Positions 8,771 to 20,830 of a DNA stretch of 64,000 nt are shown here, piece by piece. A program made the position numbers and the translations under genes. The DNA comes from Limonium bicolor. Its lineage: Eukaryota > Streptophyta > Magnoliopsida > Caryophyllales > Plumbaginaceae. Each line of letters starts with the position of its first letter. Positions within the stretch are counted from its first letter, which is position 1. The notes beneath the pieces were generated by a model. The model saw nothing but the letters and a program-made list of their open reading frames with translations, was not told the DNA's origin and did no database searches. The stretch covers positions 250,875,810-250,939,809 of the forward strand of contig CM041782.1 in NCBI GenBank assembly GCA_023374045.1. The letters run 5' to 3'.

Positions 8771-9300
8771 GCTGTGCACTCGGAACGGGAGGTATACTGA
8801 GTGTCTGCAATAAGGCAAAAGCCGGCAAGAGCGGCACAATCCTCACCGGTACCTTTCCAGTGAATGGCGTGGATGCATCGATCTTGTTCGACTCTGGAGC
8901 CTCACACACATTCATTTCGCTATCATTTGCGAAGAGGCTGGGGTTAGACGGTGAAGAGATGCCAGACTTCGTGGTCACTCTCCCGTCGAAAGAGCGGATC
9001 AGATGTACCCGCTACTACCGAGATGCTGTTGTTCGAATCAGGGATGAGGAGTTTCCGATCGACTTGATAGAGTTCGACGGACTAGGTTTTGATGTGATTG
9101 TCGGGATGAACTGGTTGGAGCGGTACAAGGGTAGAATCCTATGTGCCGAGCATCGACTGCTTCTTAGGAGTCCATCTGGGGTTACTATATCATACCGCCA
9201 GAGGCCCAGGGAGCCTTCGACACAGATCATCACCGCCATGGCCATGTATCGTGAGTTGCGACGGGAAATGATGTATACCTCTGCTATGTCCAGGACATAG
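8771..9300 (+). CDS. pol: Pol: aspartic protease
   Basis: The frame opens right after the acceptor at 8770 (GCALGTGG...), in phase with gag exon 3. The protease active site is [11 protein letters not shown] (Asp 8890), followed by the usual [14 protein letters not shown] flap and helix segment. It matures Gag-Pol in the particle. The frame hits a stop at 9298-9300. The following 9327-9563 segment continues the protein in another frame, so one indel lies at about 9258-9290. There is no ATG at the exon start; the GTG at 8860 is internal. Confidence 0.85.
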
Positions 9301-11002
9301 AGAGAGACCCTGAGTTTAGCCCAGATGTGCCGGTAGTGTCGGAGTTTCCTGACGTATTTCCTAAGGAACTGCCGGGCATGCCGCCAGCACGAGAGGTTGA
9401 GTTTGAGATTGATCTAGTTCCGGGCACCGGACCCATTGCGAAAGCACCTTACCGTATGGCTCCAGCAGAGATGACAGAGCTCAAGGAGCAGCTGAGAGAC
9501 CTACTCGACAAGGGCTTTATCCGCCCTAGTGTGTCACCATGGGGAGCGCCGGTTCCTTCGTGAAGAAGAAGGACGGTAGCCTCCGCCTATGTATTGATTA
9601 TCGGGAGCTGAATGCTGTTACGGTGAAGAACCGTTACCCTTACCACGCATCGACGATCTATTTGATCAGCTGAGGGGAGCATCAGTGTTCTCCAAGATAG
9701 ACCTACGTTCCGGATACCACCAGATTGCCATCCGTGACAGTGATATCGAAAAGACAGCTTTCAGAACTAGGTATGGGCATTATGAGTTCACAGTTATGCC
9801 GTTTGGCTTGTCAAATGCACCAGCAAAGTTCATGGACTTAATGAACCGTTTGTTCCAAGATCAGTTGGACAAATCAGTGGTAGTCTTCATCGATGACATA
9901 CTTGTGTATTCGAAATCGAGAGGTGAGCATGAAAGCCACCTGAGAGATGTATTGCAGACATTGAGAAAGAATCAGCTGTATGCTAAATTTTCTAAGTGTG
10001 AATTTTGGTTGAACCAAGTCATTCCTTGGACATGTGATTTCTGAGGCCGGGATCGCTGTTGATCCGGCAAAGATAGATGCAGTGCGCACCTGGCCTAGGC
10101 CGAAGACAGTTACCGACATCAGGAGCTTCCTCGGTCTGGCAGGTTATTATAGGAGGTTTGTGAAGGACTTCTCCAGTGTCTCGAAGCCGATGACTTCCTT
10201 GATGAAAAAGGATGCACCATTCGAGTGGACAGTCGACTGTGAGAGAGCTTTCACGAGTCTCAAGGATGCTCTGACATCTGCACCGGTTCTGACATTACCA
10301 GACGGTCCAGATGGTTTTGAGGTCTATTGCGACGCATCAGGCAGGGGTATGGGTTGTGTGTTGATGCAACACGGGAAGGTCGTGGCTTACGCCTCCCGAC
10401 AGCTGAAGAAGCATGAGGAGAACTACCCTACCCACGATTTAGAATTGGGGGCCATTGTCTTCGCACTGAAGATATGGCGACATCATTTGTATGGGGTAAG
10501 CGTGACAATCTATTCTGACCACAAGAGTTTGAAATACTTGTTCACTCAGAAAGAGTTGAACATGAGGCAGAGAAGATGGGTTGAATTCTTGAATGATTAT
10601 GACATCAATTTACAATACAAGGAGGGTAAGGCAAACGTGGTAGCTGACGCATTGAGTCGCCGAGCACACTCTCTCCATTCGCTAGTCTCTCATACTGGCT
10701 TGGTTGAAGAGGTGCGGAGTGCTCAGATGACGGATCAGTATATGGTGGAAATTAGACAGAAGCTTATTGATGGCACATTCGAGGGTCAGAAGTATGACTT
10801 CAGACTCCACGATGATGACCTGATTAGGCTTAATGGCCGGTTGTGTATACCGAGGAGTAGCGCTGAGCTGAAGGAGCGCATACTGAGTGAATCCCATTGT
10901 TCTACGACATCGATTCACCCCGGAGCTTCAAAGATGTATAAAGGTATGAAAAGATATTTTTGGTGGACTGGAATGAAAAAGGATGTGAATGACTATGTGT
11001 GA
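9301..11002 (+). CDS. pol: Pol: reverse transcriptase and RNase H (frameshifted)
   Basis: The RT begins with [15 protein letters not shown], then YRMAPAEM and [13 protein letters not shown], the [13 protein letters not shown] motif, and the catalytic FIDD (Asp-Asp codons 9892-9897). RNase H follows, with [37 protein letters not shown] and [10 protein letters not shown]. The H/H part of the integrase zinc domain follows ([15 protein letters not shown]). Single-base frame breaks lie near 9551-9562, 9640-9650 and 10010-10025. The frame stops at 11000 inside the integrase zinc domain. All expected motifs are present in order, which suggests recent indels or sequencing errors in an otherwise intact pol. 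Confidence 0.88.
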
Positions 11003-12143
11003 GGTGTCTCACTTGTCAGAAGGTCAAGTTTGAGCACCGACGGCCTGGTGGTATGGTGCAGCCAATGCCAGTGCCGGAGTGGAAGTTCCATGACATATCT
11101 ATGGACTTCGTGGTAGGGCTTCCGCCTACAAGGGGAGGTCTAAATATGATTTGGGTTGTGGTAGACCGACTGACCAAGGTGGCTCGATTCATACCGATGA
11201 AGGACACCTGGAAAGTGGCTAAGCTTGCAGAGCTCTTCGACAAAGAGATTGTAAGACATCATGGGGTTCCGAAAACGATTGTATCTGACAGAGATACCAG
11301 ATTCTATCCAGATATTGGAAGTCTACACGAGAGGCACTTGGTACTGAACTGAAATTGAGCACAGCGTTTCACCCACAGACAGATGGTCAGAGTGAGCGCA
11401 CCATCCAGACACTTGAGGATATGCTACGTGCATGTGCACTTGACTTTCAGACCAGCTGGATTGATAAGTTACATCTGATCGAGTTTAGTTACAACAACAG
11501 TTATCATGCATCGATCAAGATGTCTCCCTTCCAGGCATTGTACGGTAGACCATGCCGCACGCCATTATGCTGGGATGAGTCGAGTGAGACGGTCATTATA
11601 GGACCAGAGTATCTTGAGCAAGTTCAGGCAGAAGTTCGCCAGATCAGGGCTAATATGAAAGCAGCTCAGGATAGACAGAAGTCGTACGCAGATGTGCGCC
11701 GACGTGACCTGGAGTTCGCCGTGGGCGATCAGGTATTTTTGAGAGTATCCCCCATGAAGGGAGTATTTCGTTTTGGCCAGAAGGGCAAGTTGAGCCCGAA
11801 ATATGTGGGTCCTTATGTTGTGACGGAGCGGATCGGCCCGGTAGCTTATAGACTTGATTTACCCGCCGAGCTGGGCAAGGTACATGATGTATTTCATGTG
11901 TCCCAGTTGAAGAAGTATATGTCTCATCCGTCTCATGTGCTTCAGCCGGAAAGGCTAACTTTAGAGCCGACCATGCGATCAGTGGAGACTCCGGTACGGA
12001 TTCTGGATACTAAGACTCGAGACACTCGCCATAAGTCCGTGAGACTGGTGAAGGTCCTCTGGTCTAACCAGGACGTTGAGGAGGCCACTTGGGAGCTGGA
12101 AGAAAAGATGAAGGCGAAGCACCCGTCATTGTTTGCTTCTTAG
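10999..12143 (+). CDS. pol: Pol: integrase with C-terminal chromodomain-like segment
   Basis: The frame resumes at CLTCQKVK, the CC half of the HHCC zinc domain. The catalytic D,D35E triad is visible: Asp in SMDFVVGLP (11104), Asp in VSDRDTRF (11287), and Glu in DGQSERTIQ (11394). The GPF/Y-like stretch [13 protein letters not shown] precedes [13 protein letters not shown], the chromovirus C-terminal landmark. The last 45 residues ([21 protein letters not shown]...) are chromodomain-like. That domain is known in chromoviruses for targeting heterochromatin. One frame break lies near 11300-11345. Stop TAG at 12141-12143. Confidence 0.9.
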
Positions 12144-12179
12144 TGTTTATATGTATAGGGTACGGGGCGTACCCCTTTT

Positions 12180-12190
12180 AAGGGGGGTAG
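12180..12190 (+). promoter_or_regulatory. Second, upstream polypurine tract
   Basis: AAGGGGGGTAG, 37 bp after the pol stop and about 243 bp before the true PPT. Its flank (GGTACGGGGCGTACCCC before, AGCC after) is conserved in the tandem elements at 32108, 43853 and 52356. Possibly a second plus-strand initiation site. Confidence 0.6.
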
Positions 12191-12422
12191 AGCCGTTTCG
12201 GTTATGGTTGTGTACGACATGTATATGTATACATTGTCTATGTTATGTTACAGACCGTTGTGTCTGAATGGTATTATGTGGTTTGGACCTCGAGTCCGTT
12301 GTGGTGTAAGTATGATGGTTGTGTTGGTAATGATGTTTTGGAAGTGTGGTGTTATAAGATGTTTCCCGTGTTCTAATATTAAGATATGTGGGAAGTATGA
12401 ACTTTGGGGACAAAGTTCTTTT

Positions 12423-12434
12423 AAGGGGGGTAGA
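12423..12434 (+). promoter_or_regulatory. Polypurine tract next to 3' LTR
   Basis: AAGGGGGGTAGA immediately precedes the 3' LTR TG at 12436. This is the plus-strand DNA primer position. Confidence 0.9.
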
Positions 12435-12435
12435 T

Positions 12436-15400
12436 TGAAATACCCCAAACCTTGGTATGTTGGTTAAACATTAAAACATGATTTATTAAGACTAAAAAGA
12501 GTCTTAAAAACACTAGTAAACAAATTTAAACAAAAGCAAACACAAAATGTGCTTTAAAGTCAATAAGAGCTAAAATGTGCTCTAAGCTTGGAATAGGCTT
12601 GGGTAAGACCTAATGAACTTACCAAGACTTTATATATGTATTAATGAACATATTAAATCAATTACCAAAGAAAACCAAGCTTGAAAACAAGTTAAAACAC
12701 AAAATGTGCTTTAAGAAGTCTTAAAGCACATTTTTGAAAAATTGTCTTGTAAATGAGTTTTGAATGGCTAAATGTCCATCATTACTCTTAAATATATATG
12801 TGTACTATATAGTATCACATTTGGGTGGCTATATTAATGGGAAATCAAAAATTTCACTTCTAAGTGCCTTGTTTAGGTGAATAGTGATTTTTATAAGCTA
12901 GTTTATAACATATGTTGTATTAAGTAATTAAATTGACAAACAAAGACTAAAATACCCTCATACTAATAAAGGGGGCCGGTTTTTATAAGTGTGGTGACTC
13001 ACCACTCTCTAGTTAATGTAATAAGTAAGTAAAGCAAACTAATAAACTTACTTTTTACTTTATAAGCATAAATATCTTCTTAAAAGCAAATCCTATCTCA
13101 TTCTCATTTCTTTCCTTCATTCCCACGGTTTCCAAACACCATCTTCTACCTCTCTTCTTTGCTCTCTCTCGGTAATACCACTACCACCATTAGAACTCCC
13201 ACTTTGACCTCTTGTAAAATCTTGCTCACTTGTCAAATCAAAAACAAACACCACCAATCTCTTCCTCTCATCAAGCTCTTCATTCCTATCTTCCTAAAAC
13301 TCCAAGAGCCCCATTTCGGTGCCAAGGTGTTCCACCATTGAAGGAGCTTGAGCTTGTCTTTTGACATATTGTTGATCTCCTTTGCTTCTAGGTAAGGAAT
13401 CTCAAAGAAAAATCATGTTTCCTCCATGTTTTACCTTGACCGAAATACACATTGATATAGCTCTTTGTGTGACTTTGTTCTAGCTTCATTTCAACTCTTC
13501 ATGGACTAGGTGGAGTCCTCTCTTGTTATATATTCAAACTCCCTCCAAAGATCAAGGTAAAACAACTACATTAATGTTTTTGAAACAATGCAAAATTAGG
13601 GTTTACAATGAGATGAAGCTCAAAGCTTGAATACTCATTATGGTGTTTGTATATTGTTTAGAGCTTGACAAGGAATCAAAATACCATACGGTTTTGTAAG
13701 GAAACAAGAAGGAAGTGTTTTGGAAAAGAGGTAAATCTACTAACCTAATGTTGTTTAATGCCTTAGGAGAAATGAGCTTATAAATGCTTATTAAAACTAC
13801 CTAAAGAGCAAATGGTGAATGGCTTAGTAAAGTGTTTCTCAAGGAGACTAGTAAAATAACATATGCCTTGTTGGATGTAATCGCAGGTTAAGGATATATG
13901 ATCTGTGGAAATTCAGTGTATTGATTTAAGCCTTTAAGGCCTAAGAGCCTGCATTTTAAGGGCCTAAGTGCCATGCAATTTAAATTATGCACTATATTGT
14001 AATGTAGTGTGAATTTGGTGAAGTTGTATATGAGAGTGTTCTTGGTGATTCTAGATGTTCTTGTGTGTTTAATGGAGAAAGCAAAGTGTTTAGGCTTAGT
14101 AATGTTCTAGGGGAATCCATGCCAAAATTTAGGTAAGAAGTAAGAAGTTCTAAGTGTTTACATAAGGTTTGGTGAGTTAGAAAATGTAGGAAATGAATAA
14201 GGAGTTCATGATGTTTTAAAGGAATTTTGATGAACTAGGAAGTACTCTAGAGTGTAATAAGAACTTAGGCATGATCTTGAGATTTAGTAAGTACCAAAGT
14301 CACTTTGGGACTTAGGTAAATACCTAGGCAAACTTTGGTAAAATAAGGAGAAGTGTACACTAGGAAAGAGTTTCAAGAAGGATATAAGGAGTTAGTTGTG
14401 AGAGATGATGCTTGGGAGATGATGTTAAAATAGGAGAAAGTGCAAGCTTAGAAAAAGAGATTTCAATGATGACATAAAGAGTTTTAGTTTGTAAGAAATG
14501 ATGTTTAAGTAATAATGTTGTGTAGAAGATATGTCTTGGTATAATGACTAGAATAGACAAGGAATACCACTTAGGAACTTAAGGAGAGGATACTATAAGT
14601 GTTGGAGGCCTTGGGGAAATTTGGTTAAGTGTTTGAAGGCTTAGAAATTGGAGTATAATGCCTTGTCCGAACTTCCGTCCGGATGTGGAAGTTCGGACAG
14701 GCCCTGTTGGGTAAAGAAATTCTCACTCGCGAACAGTGTCCGAACTTGGGAAGTCCGGACACATGTTCGGACGTACCCACCCATCCTTAGGATTATCCCG
14801 AACTGTGTCCGAACTTGGGAAGTCCGGACACATGTTCGGACGCACGGATTTCTGTCTAAATTTTTCTCGGCTCACGTCCGAACTTCCGAAGTCCGGACAT
14901 AAGTTCGGACGTGTGTCTGTTTTCTGTCTAAAATCACGGCTTGTGTCCGAACTTGGAAGCTCGGACACAGTTCGGACAGGCCACTGTATGGACCAAAAAT
15001 TATTGTTTTAAGATGGGAATTGTTATCTAAAAATAGTAGTTGGTTAGTAATGATATAATAAGGTTATGTAAGACATGTTAGGTGGGTTTAAAGGCAATTA
15101 AAAGGATGAAAAGTTGTAACAAGTGTAAAATAAAAATAAACTAGTAATGTTGAGTAGATAATGTTAATAATGGACTAGTGCGTTAATTAACCGACGTTAC
15201 TAATGTGTTTAGGATTCTCTCAAGGTGGAAACGAAACAAGGCAAGGACCAAGGTATGGTTTTCTTGCAGTCTGTTGTCTACCGGTTTACACCGGCTTGGA
15301 TGTTGTTTGCTTTTCTGTGTGTTACGACCTTATAAGATTAAGGCATGAAAAGAGTTTACAGTTGTTATACATTAAGATGTTGTAAGGTTGTGACTCCTTT

Positions 15401-16414
15401 CCCTTGGTTGTCTAACAAGACCTAAATAATTGCTTGTATGTGACTTAACAAATATTGTGTGATCACTAACAAGTGCTAGTCGGGGGGAATGAGGAGTCCG
15501 GTTATTCCGGCCACGCGTGTGATGGATGGGAGTCGATATCATATCCGGTTCGGCTCTCTTGGTGTATGTATAGGTGGTATTCCAATTTGGTTTCTACCTT
15601 CCCTTAGCTTATCCAAAGCTAGTTACTGACTCACGTCGGGCCATAGGGGCATACGTATGTTATTTCGGTGTGCTTGGGATTACTATATCCGACACACCTT
15701 TGGTATAAGTTAACCGTTCTACATAACCGGACGGTAACGAGGTTGGTAACGAGCTTAACATGGGATTGGTAAAAATCTCTAGGCTCACATGGTATACTAA
15801 CTATGGTGGAAGGTTCCTTGTGAGGACCGATTTTATGGTGTTGTGTATTGTTATGATGCTATGCAATTTCCCTTGCTATGCTATGGTATATATATATATA
15901 ATATGTTGGATGTTCTAAAATGAATGCCATGTTACTATGACAATTGGTTGCGCGTATCCCGGTAGCCGATGGGCTGCGCGTTAGCCATACCAGCAAAGGT
16001 TGCTGACCCCCTCGGGGGCTCCATATTTTATTGCAGGATGAGGATCGAAGAAGCAGAGTGGCTCTAGGTCCTAGGTCGTTGACGTACTTTTGGCTATGTT
16101 GGTTGTTGAGCCCGGGATGCGCCTGTGCTCCCGAGGCGTTACATTTTGATACCGTTGTTATACAGTGATGGATGATTATGGTTTGTAGGTGTGCTGTAAA
16201 TTAAATACTCGGTATGGTTGGTTATGTTATGTATATATGGAAGTTAGATTCTATGCTCGGGAGTCTGATCATCAGACCGATACATTGTATTTATTCTGCC
16301 TAGTTAACCACGTGGGTGGTTAACGGCGTTGTAACACCAAAGCGTTAGTTATTGTTTGGTTGGTTAATCCGCTGCGATTTCGGTAGTTGTTAGAAGCGTT
16401 GTAGGGGTGTTACA
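12436..16414 (+). repeat. 3' LTR of the chromovirus (3,979 bp)
   Basis: Near-identical to 363-4359 with the same ends. Differences are mostly one-base indels in homopolymers, with few substitutions and a shorter TA repeat. It is followed directly by the GTGAG duplication at 16415-16419. Confidence 0.92.
14665..14977 (+). repeat. Palindrome array in 3' LTR
   Basis: The same five GTCCGAAC...GTTCGGAC units as at 2592-2906, with a few one-base deletions. One falls in the last unit (GACACAGTTCGG in place of GACACAAGTTCGG). Confidence 0.88.
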
Positions 16415-16419
16415 GTGAG
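16415..16419. repeat. Right target-site duplication GTGAG
   Basis: Matches 358-362. Confidence 0.9.
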
Positions 16420-16470
16420 TAAAGTGTGAAATGAATAATCCAAGGAAGGTTAGGCTATGTATAGTACGAG

Positions 16471-16835
16471 CGTTTTTTACCCGAAATTGACGTTTTCAAC
16501 TACGATTTCAGTACGACGTTCTGAAAGTGTAACAATGTTTGTAATTTAGTCAAACACAACATAAAATGTCGTTAACTTACGTGGAGTCACAATTATAACG
16601 TTTACATGCGATTAAAAGGGGTTTAACGTCTTTTATCAATTAGAGTGTTTTTCACCTGAAATTGGCATTTTTAACTACGAATTCAGTACGACATTCTGAA
16701 TATGTACCAATGTTTGTAATTTAGTCAAATATAACGTAAAATGTCGTCCAATTTACTTAGAGTCACAATTAAAATCATATTGACGCAATTAATATGGGTT
16801 TATAATGTTTTGTAACAATCAGAGTGTTTTTTACT
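16471..16835. repeat. About 175-bp tandem repeat, two copies
   Basis: Two diverged direct copies (about 16471-16644 and 16645-16830) share GAAATTG...TTTTTAACTACGA-type sequence, then TGTTTGTAATTTAGTCAAA, then GAGTCACAATTA. A third copy starts at 16820 and breaks off. The length suits a plant satellite monomer, but two copies do not prove one. Confidence 0.7.
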
Positions 16836-19680
16836 GTTTACGCTCAAGAAATTATTTTTTTAAAAAACAAAAGTTACAACATGACATCATACATGTGTAC
16901 AACGTCAGTATGAATTAAAAAAATTTTGTACTGCAGTGATTAGTAATTTTGTACTGCGAATAGCAACAATTAAGGATTATAATATATGGTTTAAGTGCTA
17001 ATGTGTAACAATTTAAAAATCTATGGGTATATAATGTAATTTCTGAAAGATTAGGGGCTAGAATGAAATTTAAATGACCTTAAGGGTTTGTATATGAATT
17101 TGGGTAAATTATGAGTTGGTAATTTGATTTATTTAATTAAGGAGTATAACATATAGTTTAAGTATTAAAATGTAACATTTTATAAAACCTTTGGGGCTAC
17201 CTTGTAAATAATCGAAAATCAGGGTGGAATTGGGAATTAGAGCAACCCTTGGGGATTATTCAGAAATTTGGGGAAAGTATTGGTTGGTTGTTGGAATTAA
17301 ATAAATCAATGTGTATAATATAAAGTTTTGATATTAAATTGTAAGTTTATAAAATAAAGGTTGGCCAAAGTATAAATAATGAAAGTTAAGGGTTAAGGTG
17401 TATTAAAACCGAACAGTTGGGAATTGAGAAGAATATTTGAGTTAGTTTGGTATTTAAAATAATTGAAGTGTATATTATAAAGTTAAGTAATTAAATGAGA
17501 GTTTGTAAAATAAAGGGGGTTACAGTGTAAATAAAAGGAATATATGGGTGGATAAATAAATTCAGGTAACCAGTTGGGACTGTCCGAAAATATATATTTA
17601 TGTATACACATGCAAATTATAAGGTTTAAATACCTTAGGTTATAAGTAATAAGGTTAATAATGTGACAAATGTAATATATGGGAAAGTTTGGTAAATAAT
17701 CAAACATGTGGGAATGATATAGAGATTTCCGAAAACAGTGAGTGTTGTTTGGAATTATGTACAAAAATATATGTATATGATAATGTTTGAAAACCTTAGA
17801 TTATAAATTTATAAGGTTAGGAATATGGCGGATATGATATATGGTTGATTTATAAATAATCAAAATGAATGGGTGGGTAATGAAATTACCAAAAGTTTCA
17901 TGGACTAACTTGGGAATGATTAATATGTGGACAAAATATATAATAAGGTTGGGATGATATAATTTGACATTATGTTAATGTATAAGAGGATATATTATAA
18001 GGAAGTTATTAAGGGATAAATATGCGTTATATAAAATTACATAAAATGATGGGTAAGTTGGTGAATTTTGGAAGTATAAGGTATGGTTGGAATTTCATTA
18101 CAAGGAGAACTCTATAATTTATATCATGGGAATTTATAACGTGACATGAGGATATAATATGAATAACAAGTTACCTACGGGATTATACGATTACAAGTGT
18201 AAACGTGAAAATAACGACAATGACGTTATAAACATATACAAATGCATAGCATATTACGTGCATGTAAAAGGGTGCGCAAACGACAACGCATAACAACAAC
18301 TATAACATATGCGTACTAGTATTTATGTAAATGCTCGCGCACTTACATAAATATAACTACGTGAATTAGTTCATACAACGAAATCTTTAAATGTCATGCA
18401 TGCACGCACGTAACATTATCTCCGCATGCATGCAACCCCACAATACATAAACAAATTGTGAGTGAAACTTCCATGTGACAAGTATTATTATCGTAGCAAC
18501 AATCACACACTCGTAAAACTATAACGAGTCGTTGAAATCTAAATCCCTAAGATTAACGAACAACGAGTTGAACAAGAGATCAACTAAAGGGTTAGCTACG
18601 AGATGGAAGTAAGCATTTAGTCTAGGATGGTTAAGTGAGTTTTGGAATATACATATATACTGATATTAGAACAACGTATGTATAAGAGGTACGAGTGGGT
18701 AGACGCGAGCATTGTGAGCGCTAGAGACTACGCGGGGATTATTACGCGAGCGTCGATGGTGTACGGTATGTTGGATTCTATGGTCTGAACCCCTGAGGGA
18801 AGCCTCGGGTTCGGGTATTGTTCGGCTATATGATAAGAGTGATATGTGTGCTATGCATGTTGTGCGGATTATTTCCTTGAATTGTTAAGCGATTATTCTT
18901 TGCGCGACGTCTTCGGACAATATTACTATGATTTCTCATGCGGTTGGAACACTAACATTCAAGAACTTTATTCCTACTTAACCTAAGTAAAACACTTAGG
19001 AATGAGACTCGGGATCCCCAGTCTCTAGAGTTTATACTCGATCATGGATGTAACCTAGATTGTTTCTAGGAAAGTATATAAGACTTCAATGGTAATTGTA
19101 ATGGTAATGACTTCTTCATGACCTAAGACTTTACTTAGGGTAGTTGATTAAGAATTAATCACATATTGGAGAGTGTTGGTTTATGGTATGTGGTATGGAA
19201 ATCCCAATTAGTCTTTGACTAGTTGGTTGCGCATTGGTGATCACTGGAGTATAACGTCCGTTTCGGACTGACTCCCTCTATATTCCGACAGGCCTAGATA
19301 GACTGTTGGACAAAGGGTTCAGCTTTTGGCACACGGCTTCGGCCGTTAATGGGTGCCTTTATTAGGCAAGTGGAAGTCCTGGGATCAATTGATCCTTCGA
19401 AATGAGCACCTTGTGTGTATGGGAGGACTATTGTCCAGTAAGGTTATTTACGGGTTGTCCTAACATGACGGCCATTGGTATCGAGAGTAAAACTTAATGG
19501 CAACTAACATAATTTAAATGAAATACTACGATTATCCGGGTGGAAATAATTACGCGTTCGAATAATGTATGTTGTATATACTGTATACTGTGTATTGTAT
19601 TTTGCTCGTTAATTAAACAGTAACAAATTAATAACATCGGCTTGTGAGGCAAGTATCATAATATAACTTATTTGTTAAAC
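16836..19680 (+). repeat. Decayed AT-rich LTR-like sequence
   Basis: No coding region. Motifs such as GGAGTATAACATATAGTTTAAGTATTAAAA recur at intervals of roughly 170-190 bp with heavy drift (16970, 17145, 17310, 17470). At 18680-19480 the order of GC-richer blocks (a GAGCGCTAG block, ACGGTATGT, GGTTCGG, then a TTGTCC/GTCACTA-like block) parallels the 3' third of the 5.66-kb LTRs (about 25000-25800). I infer an old LTR of a related family on the plus strand. Identity is too low to place its ends. Confidence 0.4.
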
Positions 19681-20830
19681 TATTTTATGGCTGAAATGGA
19701 CGTGGGAGGTGGAACTTGATTTCCTAGGAATTAAAGGAAGCTGAACACAAATTGGGGTGGAAGGATAGTTCAACACTGGTGCTGATCACATCAGGGTCGG
19801 ACGACTTCTGAGACTCTTCACAAGTTGCCACAATTAATTACGGTGAGAATAAATGCAAACTACAGTATACCAGCTACGAACAACTAGCAACAATTTAACA
19901 ACAAAGAAATAAATAAGAATACTTGTGACTAACAGCTCACCCTTGTATATATTAAATTATGCAGAAAATTGTGGAGGAAATATGATCACATAACGATCAA
20001 TAACAATAATACACACTACCAGTTTACGCCAACTTGTGATGAACACCAGGAAAGTGGTAAAACATATCAATCCACAGCTGGACCAAAAGTGAAAAGAACA
20101 GTTATACCGTAACACGGTTGCTAACAATACCATTCGCAACAATAAACGCGAATTAATGTTTAACGCATGAAGAATTACCACCCCTGGGCACTACCTTTAC
20201 CAAGGAGTGCCATGTAGGATTATGTAAGATTACGAACGAACAAAAATCAAGATTAAATCTTATGTGTATTATGATGGTCATACTGATTATGGGACAAGTT
20301 CCAAGTAAAAGAGTGGCTACCGCCGTTGGCGTTCCACCGTGTAAAAAGTAATAATTATGTGTTTATATTAAAGGCACGTCGTCTACTATTAGTACGACTG
20401 TCAGTGATGATGAATATGTGAATTAAACAATGGCAAATCGCCTAAACAATAATACGAATATCCAAGTGTAACCAAAACACCCAAACTAAACGCTAAATAG
20501 GGTAAGTACCTAATGTACTAATAAAGGGCATGAGCCCAGGAGAACGGGAACACCGACTCTGATTACCTTTCGAGGTATATCACTAAGATGACAATATCTA
20601 AATTAATGTGACGAGCAACAAAAACCGTTAGAACAACTACCATAAGGACTTCCATAAAGGAAGGATACATATATCCTCGCCATGGAGTCCGGTACTACGT
20701 TAAATGATAAGATCCGGAAAATATAATGAAGTTAAGGGAACTACGGTACATACCGTAAACAGCATAAATAACATGCTAATTAGTTAACAGGCGCCAAACC
20801 GCGTACATAAAATCTAAATACCATTACACC
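19681..20830. other. Unclassified AT-rich sequence
   Basis: No ORF with recognizable motifs and no clear repeat boundaries. It probably belongs to the same old element as the preceding stretch and is cut on the right by the TRIM. Confidence 0.4.

Larger units (their letters stand above)
363..16414 (+). mobile_element. Complete 16-kb Ty3/gypsy chromovirus (Tekay/Del-like) with AlkB exon
   Basis: A full-length LTR retrotransposon. 5' LTR 363-4359 and 3' LTR 12436-16414 are near-identical, start TGAAATACCCC, end GGGGTGTTACA, and are flanked by GTGAG. The internal region of about 8.1 kb holds an initiator-Met-tRNA PBS, intron-split gag, an AlkB dioxygenase exon, then protease, reverse transcriptase, RNase H and integrase with a C-terminal chromodomain-like segment, and a polypurine tract at the 3' LTR. 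Order PR-RT-RH-IN places it in Ty3/gypsy. The long LTRs and IN C-terminus suggest the Tekay/Del chromovirus clade (inference from family knowledge). pol is broken by several single-base frameshifts. A solo LTR of another family lies in gag intron 2. The LTRs differ mostly by homopolymer indels and few substitutions, so insertion looks recent. Confidence 0.92.
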
